From: Symbiodinium natans
Lineage: Eukaryota > Sar > Dinophyceae > Suessiales > Symbiodiniaceae
Assembly (NCBI GenBank): GCA_905221605.1
Contig: CAJNDS010001112.1
Location: 3,063,050 to 3,127,049, forward strand
DNA: 64,000 nt
Direction of reading: 5' to 3'
A program made the position numbers and the translations under genes. A model generated the notes under the pieces. It searched no databases. It was not told the origin of the DNA and worked only from the letters and a program-made list of their open reading frames with translations. Positions 44,343 to 52,483 of the stretch are shown in pieces (positions within the stretch are counted from its first letter, which is position 1; the number at the start of each line of letters is the position of its first letter).

Positions 44343-45716
44343 ATGATCACATACGATGATGGCTTTGCGACCCTGTTAAAACTGAAAGGTTCCGCTATTC
44401 CGAAAGCACTGCTATTGGCATTGCCGTCCCTCTTCCTCACGACGGCGTTGTATGCTGTGGATGGCGAGGTTAGCCTGGATCAGATAAGCGTTGGTGATGT
44501 CACTGTTGGCCAGGTCGCAGGGCTCAAATACGTTCCTTCTTGATTTTTGCGGGGCGATGCCAAGTGTTTCGAGTTTGGAAACCCCTCCAGGTGTGGTCTG
44601 GCTTGACCGTGACGCTAGGAATTCTGATCGCATTTCGAACTCAACAGGCGCTCGATCGCTTTTGGGAAGGCCACATGCTCCAAGTCATACCTCGAAGCTG
44701 AAAGCATGTGGCACGCAGCTGTTGGCAGCCATTGTTTATATTTTGTGTTTCCCTGACTAGGTGCCAGCCTGCTGCACCAGATGCGGGGCGAGTACTTTGA
44801 TTCTGTCAGCTGTTTGATTACATTCTCGCAAGCTTCGATAGAATCAGCTCCGACCGAAGTCTTTCAATTTCGCCAAACACTGGTTCGGCTCGTGAGCCAC
44901 ATGCACGAGGCTGCCTTGGATGAAATAGCTGGCTGCCGTGATCGCTTCCCCACAATCGACAAGGAATCGTTGGACGAGGAGACGTTGAGCTTTACCGAGA
45001 CTTGCCAGGACAAGTATGGCTGGAATCGTGTCTGCGCCCTTCAGCACATGGTCCAGGTGCTTGTAACGCATCACATCCACACAGGAGTCCTGGACATACC
45101 TCCTCCCATCCTCTCCCGTGTATACCAAACCCTCTCGCGAGGGCTTGTTAATCTGTTGAACGCTATCAAAATCAGGGACACCAGTTTCCCATTTCCTTGG
45201 GCCCAGCTCATCACTTATCTACTTGTCGTGCATACAGTTTTTACACCTTTCACGATCGTCGCCATAACAACTTCCCTTTACTGGGCGCTCCCTGTGGCCT
45301 TCGTCCCCATCTTCGCGATGATCGCGCTCAACATCGTGGCTTCCGAGTTAGAGATGCCATTTGGCGTGGACGACAACGATTTGCCTCTACAGCATTTCCA
45401 GCGTGAGATGAACCAGGGCTTGTTGCTGCTCCTGCACGAGCGCTCCGACCATTTGTCTTACACTCGAGCCGGTGCCCCGCGGTCCGTGGACATGCTCTGG
45501 ACTGCAGTTTTGAAAGATTGCAATGAGGAAGTCAAGGTAGGTGTAATGTAGGTTTGAAGTTCGAAGCCAAGTGCAATCTTCCGCAGGAGACTGTCGCATG
45601 GAGACAGGGTGCGGAGCCTTTCACGATACCAAAGCTCATCTCTGGACAATCTGGACGATCTCGATGTTGCCGATGGTGCCACAACGACGCTTAGTAGCCC
45701 AGTAGGCAGACTTTAA
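44343..45716 (+). CDS. Bestrophin-family anion channel
   Basis: Bestrophins (RFP-TM/UPF0187 family) are chloride or anion channels; in algae several sit in thylakoid membranes. Exon 1 (44343-44513) begins with an ATG and encodes FATLLKLKGSAIPKALLLAL, the conserved pre-TM1/TM1 block. Exon 2 (44591-44669) encodes VWSGLTVTLGILIAFRTQQA followed by LDRFWEG, the signature F-R-x-x-x-x-x-x-R-F-W-E-G. Exon 3 (44761-45536) continues with ASLLHQMRGEY and ends past MPFGVDDNDLPLQHFQREMN, the N-P-F-G-x-D-x-x-D-L-P-L block, after two close membrane helices (ITYLLVVHTVFTPFTIVAIT, VAFVPIFAMIALNIVASELE). Intron 1 is GT-AG, intron 2 (44670-44760) is GC-AG, and the three exons together are an exact multiple of three. 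A last exon near 45583-45716 may end in TTTLSSPVGRL or in another frame; I could not decide. The first exon may begin further upstream. Confidence 0.88.
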
Positions 45717-45812
45717 ACTTGTTGGGCATATGAAGGCCCTTCTGCAACAGTAAGCTTATATAAGCTTTGTGGGGACCTGGGCTGGGGACTACCTTGAAGG
45801 ACAACATCGGAG

Positions 45813-46142
45813 ATGCCCCGGAAGGAATCAAAGTGCAGCTCAAAGCAGGACAAGCACGAAGAGGAAAAACAGGAGAAGGACAAGGAATGCAAAGCTGTGC
45901 CATCAGCTGCGCAATCAGCTGTGCAGTTCGCTGTGCAGCGGCCCCCCGACCTGGACTTTGAAGCCCGACTCGACAAAGAATTCCTTGCCATATCCGAAAA
46001 CTCCAAGGCCCTCGCAAACTTTGCAGATTCGTTGGAACCAGTGCTGATGGAACATGACGAGGCCCTTCTGAGACTGATGGATATTCTTCCTCAGCTTCAG
46101 TCAATGTTCAGCGGCGCCCAGCTTCCCTTGCAGTCGATATAG
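45813..46142 (+). CDS. Small charged hypothetical protein
   Basis: The ATG at 45813 opens a 109-codon frame ending in TAG. The N-terminus is a run of Lys, Glu and Ser (KQDKHEEEKQEKDKECKA); the C-terminal half is a clean amphipathic helix pair (EFLAISENSKALANFADSLE and DEALLRLMDILPQLQSM). No family is recognised. It follows the bestrophin at a short distance and could be a separate small gene or a terminal exon. Confidence 0.4.
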   Translation: MPRKESKCSSKQDKHEEEKQEKDKECKAVPSAAQSAVQFAVQRPPDLDFEARLDKEFLAISENSKALANFADSLEPVLMEHDEALLRLMDILPQLQSMFSGAQLPLQSI

Positions 46143-46427
46143 GCGTTAGTTTTTTTGCTGTTCAGGCCCGCACTTGGCTGAAGCGCTGCCATCCGCGCAG
46201 CTTTCCAGAGTGTCTTTGATTTCCGTAGCAGATGTCGTCGTGGGCAGCAGGGTGCACGTCATGTTTCTAGAGCCTGAAGATGAGAAGTATTCCGTATCAT
46301 CAGCGGCCGGTAAGGGCAAGTCCCATCCAAGAAGGAAGGGAGAGATCGGGAGCACATAAATAAATATAAATAGTTGAACAAATAGAAAAAATATATGTGC
46401 ATGTGGTGCAGCGTCGCTGCCCCCCCC

Positions 46428-46475
46428 ACCCCCCCCCACCCCATGGTACCCCCGCCCCCCCCCCCCCCCCCCCCC
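46428..46475. repeat. C homopolymer-rich tract
   Basis: Runs of C on the + strand include one of more than 20 bases, interrupted by CATGGTACC. It lies just before the telomere-like repeats. Confidence 0.9.
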
Positions 46476-46497
46476 AAATTCTTTCCCCGCCCCGCCC

Positions 46498-46803
46498 CTC
46501 TGTGGTTTGGGCCCCCCTGTGGGGTGGTGTGGTTGGGGTTTGGGTTTGCTTAGGGTTTAGGGTTAAGGGTTGAGGGTTCAGGGTTTAGGGTTTAGGGTTT
46601 TAGGGTTTAGGGTTTAGGATTTAGGGTTTAGGGTTTAGGGTTTAGGGTGTAGGGTGTAGGGTGTAGGGTCCCCGCGCCGCCCCCCTGTGGTTTGGGCACC
46701 CCTGTGGGGTGCTGTGGTTGGGGTTTGGGTTGAGGGTTTAGGGTTTAGGGGTTTAGGGGTTTAGGGGTTTTGGGTTTTGGGTTTAGGGTTTAGGGTTTGG
46801 GGT
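46498..46803. repeat. Interstitial TTTAGGG telomere-like repeats, duplicated module
   Basis: Two blocks of mostly perfect TTTAGGG units (46545-46669 and 46721-46803), with TGTAGGG and TTTAGGGG variants, are each preceded by the same unique module (CTGTGGTTTGGG, CCCCTGTGGGGT, TGTGGTTGGGGTTTGGGTT) starting near 46499 and 46684. The module plus repeats is therefore a tandem duplication with an offset of 185 bp. Confidence 0.92.
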
Positions 46804-46873
46804 TGGCTACGGCTCAAGGGTTTAGGCTCGAGGATTGGTTTGAGTCGTGAGTGGGGTTCCAAGTAGAGGGCTC

Positions 46874-48055
46874 ATGGCGGGCATTGGGACTGATCTTGAA
46901 GGGGCACGTCAGAGTACAATACCGATACCCGATGAAAGCGATGATGAACTTGATCCCGCCAATGATGGTGCTCCAGCTTTGGCCAGCGGAGGAGAATCTC
47001 CCAAAAGGGCGAAGCTTGGGCCTAGTTTAGCAAGTGGACGGGAATCAGAGCCACTTGCTTTGGTGGAGGGGGCTCAATCAACTGCACTCCCAGGCCTTTC
47101 AACCATGTCGGCAGAGGCTCAACTTCAGATTTTGCTCAGGGCTCAACAGCAAGAACCCGCGTGGGCCACCAGCATGAAGGAGGTTTTTTCTGAGCAGATT
47201 GCAAGGCTCGGAGGCGGCTTCCAAGAACTCCGCACCAAGATCGAAACCTCGGATGCAGCACACTCGAATCGCATGGACACAATGCAACAACAGATGGACG
47301 CCTTGCAGAATGAAGTCATGAAGATGAAGGCGACGCCTCCCCCTTCGAACCTTTCGAACCTGCAGAGGGGGCAATCCAGCTCAGCTCCAGATCGTCAACC
47401 TTCGGCGAGGCTTCCTGCTAGGGACCAGCTTCCGGACCGCCATCGAAACCAGCCAGGTGGGGAGACAATGGAGACTGACTTCAACCACCTGGTCTTGGGC
47501 GGCTGGGGGACAGATAGTCGACGTCAGATCGTGCTTGATGATGCTTGGGCTCTTCTGCGCAATTTCCCTCAGATCCCGGTGAAGTCGGTGCAAGTTAGAG
47601 GACCACGAACACGGAACGCGCATGTGTATCTGGATGTTCTTCCTTTCCAAACTGCCAAAGAGAGGTTCTATGAGATCCACTCGGCCTGCTCCAAGAAGTT
47701 CTCCACGACGGCTGGCCAGCTTATCTGGATTAGCCCAAATCGTACCTTGGAAAGACGACAGCGCAACAAAGTCACGGGGCACTTCCTTGGAAAGCTTGAG
47801 GCCCTATGCCCAGACGAAGACAGTAAGAAAGGCATCGAAGTGGACTGGCAGTGGCAGCTCCTGTGGGCAGGAGACAAGCGGGCACTTGGGCCCTCCATGG
47901 ATGCACTTTTTGCTCCTGCCTCTGACCGCGCAGTCTCGGTGAACTTTAGGGGTGAGGATGGTGTCACCGTTCGCTTTTACGCTAATGTCACCGCCATCTC
48001 TGAGTACACTGGAAAGGACTTGGGCGACGTGGAAGTGGCCCTACACACAGACTGA
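46874..48055 (+). CDS. LINE ORF1 protein
   Basis: From the first ATG at 46874 the frame gives 393 residues and is the first ORF of the retrotransposon. The N-terminal third is acidic and disordered (PIPDESDDELDPANDGAP). Residues about 125-170 form a coiled coil (NRMDTMQQQMDALQNEVMKM). The C-terminal half is folded-looking and carries VKSVQVRGPRTRNAHVYLDV and RRQRNKVTGHFLGKLEAL, in the position where LINE ORF1 proteins keep an RNA-binding RRM-like domain and C-terminal domain. No CCHC zinc knuckle is visible. By analogy with the family it would bind the element's RNA as a trimer or higher multimer. The frame is intact. Confidence 0.7.
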   Translation: MAGIGTDLEGARQSTIPIPDESDDELDPANDGAPALASGGESPKRAKLGPSLASGRESEPLALVEGAQSTALPGLSTMSAEAQLQILLRAQQQEPAWATSMKEVFSEQIARLGGGFQELRTKIETSDAAHSNRMDTMQQQMDALQNEVMKMKATPPPSNLSNLQRGQSSSAPDRQPSARLPARDQLPDRHRNQPGGETMETDFNHLVLGGWGTDSRRQIVLDDAWALLRNFPQIPVKSVQVRGPRTRNAHVYLDVLPFQTAKERFYEIHSACSKKFSTTAGQLIWISPNRTLERRQRNKVTGHFLGKLEALCPDEDSKKGIEVDWQWQLLWAGDKRALGPSMDALFAPASDRAVSVNFRGEDGVTVRFYANVTAISEYTGKDLGDVEVALHTD

Positions 48056-48064
48056 TCCTCACAA

Positions 48065-50192
48065 GTGGCCTATGACGCTGGAACCCTGTTTGAGGTAGGG
48101 TCGTGGAATATCCATGGCTGCGATATCTTCAACTTCGGGGACTGGAGTGGACTCATTGGTGAAGGTTGGGACGCCGTTGCCCTGCAGGAAGTTGGGGGTT
48201 TGGGGTCTGTGCCTTCAAGGCCCATGGGTGAATTAAATGAATATCTTCTTCCTGAGGAAAGTGATTTGCATGATTTCTTTGTCCTTGGCACCAGTGACTT
48301 GGATTCGTACCTCGGTCAAGTGATTGTCGTCGACAAGTTGGTGTGTAAGCAAGTCTTACGCACTTTCAAGGGCGCAAGATACATCGGGGCACAAATCCTC
48401 ACCATGGGTAATCCGGACTGCCAAGGACTTCCGGCCCATCAATCTAATCGAAGCTATGGCCAAACTAAATACTGCCTTGTTGATTCGGCGTATCGGTGAT
48501 CAGCTTCCAGTGCCTCAGTGTCAAATGGCTGGATGCAAGGGGACGCAGACCCTGGATGCGGTCAGCTGCTGTTGCCATAGACTTGAAAGGGAAGCGAAAT
48601 GGGGCACATCGTCGGTGTGGATTTCTTTGGACGTTGAAGCTGCTTTCGATTCCATGTCGCATTGGTCGGTGGGCAGTTTTTTGCTTGAGGTTTGCTCTGA
48701 TGAGGTGGCTTGGGAGTCCTTACGTCTTTTTCAGGCTCTCCGCAATCCTCAACTTTGTTTCGAGCTCTTCGGTCATCAGTGGTCTATGCATCAGCAGCAG
48801 GGGATACAGCAGGGCTCCAGTTTCAGTGCCCAGTTGTTTGCAGCCGTGCTTGCACGTCGCATGCAGCAGCTTTTTGACGTTTGGCGAGCCCGAGGTGAGC
48901 AGTGCTTGCATGATACCTACGGTTTAGTCTATATTGACGACATCCTCCTTAACTTCTTCAATGCTTCTGATGCTCGTCGTCTACTTCCGGAAGTAGCGCA
49001 AGCACTAGCCGAGCTTGGTCTCAAGCTGCATGAGGGCAAGTCGCAAGCGATGACCTCCCCGTCGGTTTTCGATGCTGTCGTTAGCAGCCTTCCTTCGGGT
49101 TCCATGCTAGCCAGGTTTACTTGGGACACCTCCATCGTGTATCTCAAACGCAGGCTCAGTCACCCCAACAGTGCAGCAGATACCACCAATCTTTTGCTTC
49201 GACAGTGCCAGAGGTCATTTCATGGCGCGTGGCAGTCCCTTCAGTCGATTGTGTGCAGAATTGGGTGGTGCAACATTGTTCTGGTTTTGCAGGTCATGCA
49301 ACGGTATATTGCTTCTACTTGGTTGTGGTTGGCCCCTTTGCTCTACCCCCTAGTGCAGTACGTACGACAGGTTGACATCTGGCAATGCACTTATACACTC
49401 AACGCACTCAACCTCTACATCCCAGATGCTGCTCCACAATCACTGGCATTCGCTTTGCTTCGATTGCGCCGTCGCGCAGTGCAGTCAGTTGTCTTGACTG
49501 ACCGCAGATGGCGGTGGGCTGACTCCTGGCTCATGCGCAAGTGGAACTATTTTGGGCATGTTCTTCGAATGCATGCTTCGCACCCTGCGCGTTTGTCCTT
49601 CTTTCGCTGTCAGGGCGAACAGCAGCAAAGAGCTCCGTGGTCCTCTAGTCTTAGGTGGGTTAAGGTCATGGTCCAACGGTTGGTTGGTGGATCGAGTCTT
49701 CCTACTGATAAGGCTCTTGCTGTGAGAGCTGCTGACAGAGACTGGTGGGCTGCAAAGGCTCCCCAGGTCCTTGAGTGGTATGCTTACTGTCCCAAGATCG
49801 GTACCAGCAATTCTTGGCCCTGTCTTCGCAAGCTCTACAGTCTTTGTCCTTCATGGTTACAGTTGGTGTATGTGCAGCCTCTCCCTGAAGGATTTTGTCT
49901 CCACTGGTTGTCTGTCGAAGAGGGCTGGATGAATCTCGCTGTGGTTGAGGGCTCGGATGCCTGTAACTCCTGGGCGACTACACTTCAGCACATCTGCATG
50001 CTTTCTGCTCCCCTGGTCATACAGCTACATTTGGGCGAAGAGCTGGCGGATAGTTTGCTCTTGTTCTTGCATCACTTGGCTACTCGTATGTGGCAACAGT
50101 TTCAGCGCATTCTACTATTCGATATACTCACGGCCTTGCAGATTTCTTTCCTTAATTCACGCGTGCTTTCTCATGGTGATATGGGTGCATAG
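48065..50192 (+). pseudogene. LINE ORF2: truncated endonuclease joined out of frame to reverse transcriptase
   Basis: The first part (about 48065-48415) is the start of an apurinic-type endonuclease: EVGSWNIHGCDIFNFGDWSG then GWDAVALQEVGG, giving the N-x-H-G and Q-E metal-site blocks; the rest of that domain is missing. At about 48412-48420 the sequence jumps into a different frame and continues as reverse transcriptase from RT motif 1: TAKDFRPINLIEAMAKLNTA. It then has motif A (SLDVEAAFDSM, near 48620), motif B (QQGSSFSAQLFAAVLARR) and motif C (GLVYIDDILL, near 48921). Motif C has YIDD where most LINEs have FADD or YADD. The thumb-like segment KWNYFGHVLRM follows, and the frame runs to 50192. 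The missing endonuclease C-terminus and pre-RT region imply a deletion of several hundred codons plus a frameshift, so ORF2 is inactive. Confidence 0.85.
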
Positions 50193-50275
50193 AACAGTTT
50201 GCGTGATGTTTTGCGTGATGTGACTTCTAAGAAGTTGCATGTTTGCCGGCAGCCTCCAAAGTCCGTTGCTCAAAA

Positions 50276-50312
50276 GGGTTTGGGGTTTAGAGTTTAGGGT
50301 TTAGGGTTTAGT
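50276..50312. repeat. TTTAGGG repeats at the LINE 3' edge
   Basis: TTTGGGG, TTTAGAG and then two perfect TTTAGGG units follow the element directly, in the same orientation as the upstream repeats, and pass into a G-rich tract (50312-50360). Confidence 0.85.
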
Positions 50313-50407
50313 GGGGGTGGGGGGGGGGGTTGGGGGGGGGGATAGGGGGGTGGAGGGGGGTACCGACACGGGACACGGAACCATATATACATGGTACCCC
50401 CAATGTA

Positions 50408-50441
50408 CCCACGCCTTTTTCCCGAATCAGAAAGGCGTGGG
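50408..50441. repeat. Perfect 11-bp stem hairpin
   Basis: CCCACGCCTTT (50408-50418) and AAAGGCGTGGG (50431-50441) are perfect inverted copies with a 12-nt loop. It lies about 130 bp past the LINE. Confidence 0.9.
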
Positions 50442-50584
50442 TTCTTGGGAGAAACTCATACTCTATAATTCGTAGATAAGCAGACGAGCCCGAGACGAGC
50501 CCGAAATTTACCTTTTTTAAAAAAAAAAGCGCGCAAGTTTCACTCCGGAAGAAGATGACACAAGATGAAACTGACTCAAATTGA

Positions 50585-50720
50585 TTCAAACCTTGTTCAA
50601 CTTGAATAAGGGTTATTCAACTTGAATAAGGCTTCGGATTCAACATTCAAGGTTCATCTTGAATCTTGAATCCAAAGCCTTATCCAAGTTGAATAGTTGA
50701 ATAAGGTTTGAAGACATTTG
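50585..50720. repeat. Foldback element built of TTCAACTTGAATAAGG-type units
   Basis: The core arms 50616-50651 and 50659-50693 are imperfect inverted copies around a short loop (GTTCAT). Outside them, TTCAAACCTTGTTCAA on the left and TTGAATAAGGTTTGAA on the right extend the pairing, so most of 50585-50713 can fold back. The sequence is AT-rich compared with its surroundings and non-coding. Confidence 0.85.
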
Positions 50721-50870
50721 AATAAGTTTCATCTTGTCCCTCTTTAGGGGAGAATAGGATTTGAGAGTAAATATAAGGGAAAAGATCAAGGGGTTTCGCT
50801 CTTTAAGATTTAGAGAGAGGAACGAGGGAATAACAGTCGTTTTTTGCTTTCAGATTTAGGCTCAAGTTGA

Positions 50871-50910
50871 AGGTTTAGAGTTCAGAGGGGTTTAGGGTTT
50901 AGGCTTGCAG
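50871..50910. repeat. Short telomere-like fragment
   Basis: GGTTTAGAG, then GGGGTTTAGGGTTTAGG, reads as two to three decayed TTTAGGG units. Confidence 0.7.
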
Positions 50911-50939
50911 ACGTGCATCTTTAGGATTTGGGGCTCTCT

Positions 50940-52480
50940 TAGGGGGTCTCCTCTTTAAGATTTTCGGACTGCACACGGCTAGCCAAACTGTGAAATCTCT
51001 TTTGCTGTCTCAACACCTGGTCCAATCGAATTTCTTCCGTGGGCGTTTGTGGTCCCGCCTAAAGGGGTTGTGCCTTGTAATCTAGAGGCAGCAAGCAGCC
51101 ATTTTCCAAAGACGTTGAATGTGTGACGAACCTGCGAACGACAAGCCACTACACCTGCCAGTCTTGCTGTCCCAATCCAGGTAGTGACGGTCCTTGCCTC
51201 GCAAACGCGCTGGCACGGAAAGTGGTAGGCATGACGATTCTAGTCGTTGCACAGGCAGCTACCACATTCAGATGCAGAATCGTGTGCCTGCCACCACAGC
51301 ATAGTGTTCAATATTTTTATGCATCGCCGGCCCCAAAGGGCGTAAAGGGCGTTTTCCGTTCAAGAACACAGCTGACATCGGATCTTCAAAAAGCCACAAA
51401 AAGCCACACCGGGTTGGATTAGCTTTGGAGTTCCTGTCATATGTTGCTCGTGCTTGCGGTACTGCAGCATGCCACATGACTCAGTGCCAGGTCCACTTAC
51501 GGCAAGCGCCTTTGCATTCGCAGCGTGGATGACTCAAAGGCCAAAAAATGCGCACACGTTTTGTTCCCCGCGAGGTCGTGCAGCTGCTGCGGACGACGGT
51601 TTCGCGAATCTAGGTTGCCCGTGCACGAGGCCTGGGAGCCCGGTGCAGATTGTTCAAGATCTTAAGACAACGTCGCCAGGCGATATGCTACCGCAATGCT
51701 GGAAGTGGGAACAAGTGGGCGTCTAAGGGCGTCCACACGGAGTGCTCGCAGGCACTAGCCGCTGGCCGTACCTAGCTTGCCAGCTAAGGCGCAGCGTCTT
51801 CGAATCAAGCCGGCAAAGATGCTCCGCCGCTCGAGTCCCAGAAGTCCCACCATGGAGAGAGATTTCGAGAGATCGCGAGAGATTGCGAGAGATTTCGAGA
51901 GCATCTTCCAGGCCTCGGGGCGTTTGAGCCTCAGAGCATTTCACGTGAAGCTGCCAAGAAGTTGCCGGGGCTGAGCGCCCTGTCGATGTGAGGGCCTTGT
52001 GGCTACGCTCATGGTATGCAAGGTTGGTGGAGTACTCCGGAAAGCAAGTCGCAAGCCTACGTGCATGTATAGACACGTAGGCAGGTACGACACGACCTAG
52101 ATGATATGCATCAGTGCACCAGATGGACAGTCGGATTGCCAAGGTCGCGGCAGGGGCACTCAAGAGCAGGATCCCCTCAGGCATAGTTTTGATGAAATCC
52201 GTTCGTGCCATCCGCGCTGGCCGGTACTTCGCAGCTCGGAAACTTGAATCACACTGCTTCAACATGCTTGACATCATGCATCATGTCCCATCCTTATACG
52301 TAAGACGATGCCGTGTTCGCCACTCTCGCTGCCTCACGCTGAAGCTGTCAAGCACTTGTGCTTGGCAAGAGCCGCATGAGTCACAGCACATGCCCTGAGA
52401 ATCCCTGAGATGTGGCGATCTGCGAGCCCACCTGATCCAGTAATAGAACCTCAGCTTTTTCCAACCGTCAACCCTTCAGT
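50940..52480. other. No recognisable gene
   Basis: Short frames without motifs. A 10-bp tandem repeat of the type GATTTCGAGA (five units) occupies 51855-51903. Confidence 0.4.
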
Positions 52481-52483
52481 TGT

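Larger units (their letters stand above)
46804..50275 (+). mobile_element. Non-LTR (LINE-type) retrotransposon, defective
   Basis: The element carries an ORF1 protein gene followed by an ORF2 with an endonuclease start and a reverse transcriptase, the standard order for a LINE. No long terminal repeats are seen. It is bounded by TTTAGGG repeats on both sides (46721-46803 and 50276-50312), so it either inserted into such repeats or carries them as its end. The limits given are the inner edges of the repeats, and no separate target-site duplication could be identified within them. ORF2 is broken by an internal deletion (see its entry), so the copy is not autonomous. Confidence 0.85.

Noticed and set aside
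46811-46818. GGCTCAAG, matching the end of the dinoflagellate spliced leader
   Set aside because: Only eight bases match; the preceding bases are CTAC instead of the leader's TTTT run, and it lies in telomere-like repeats rather than at a gene start.
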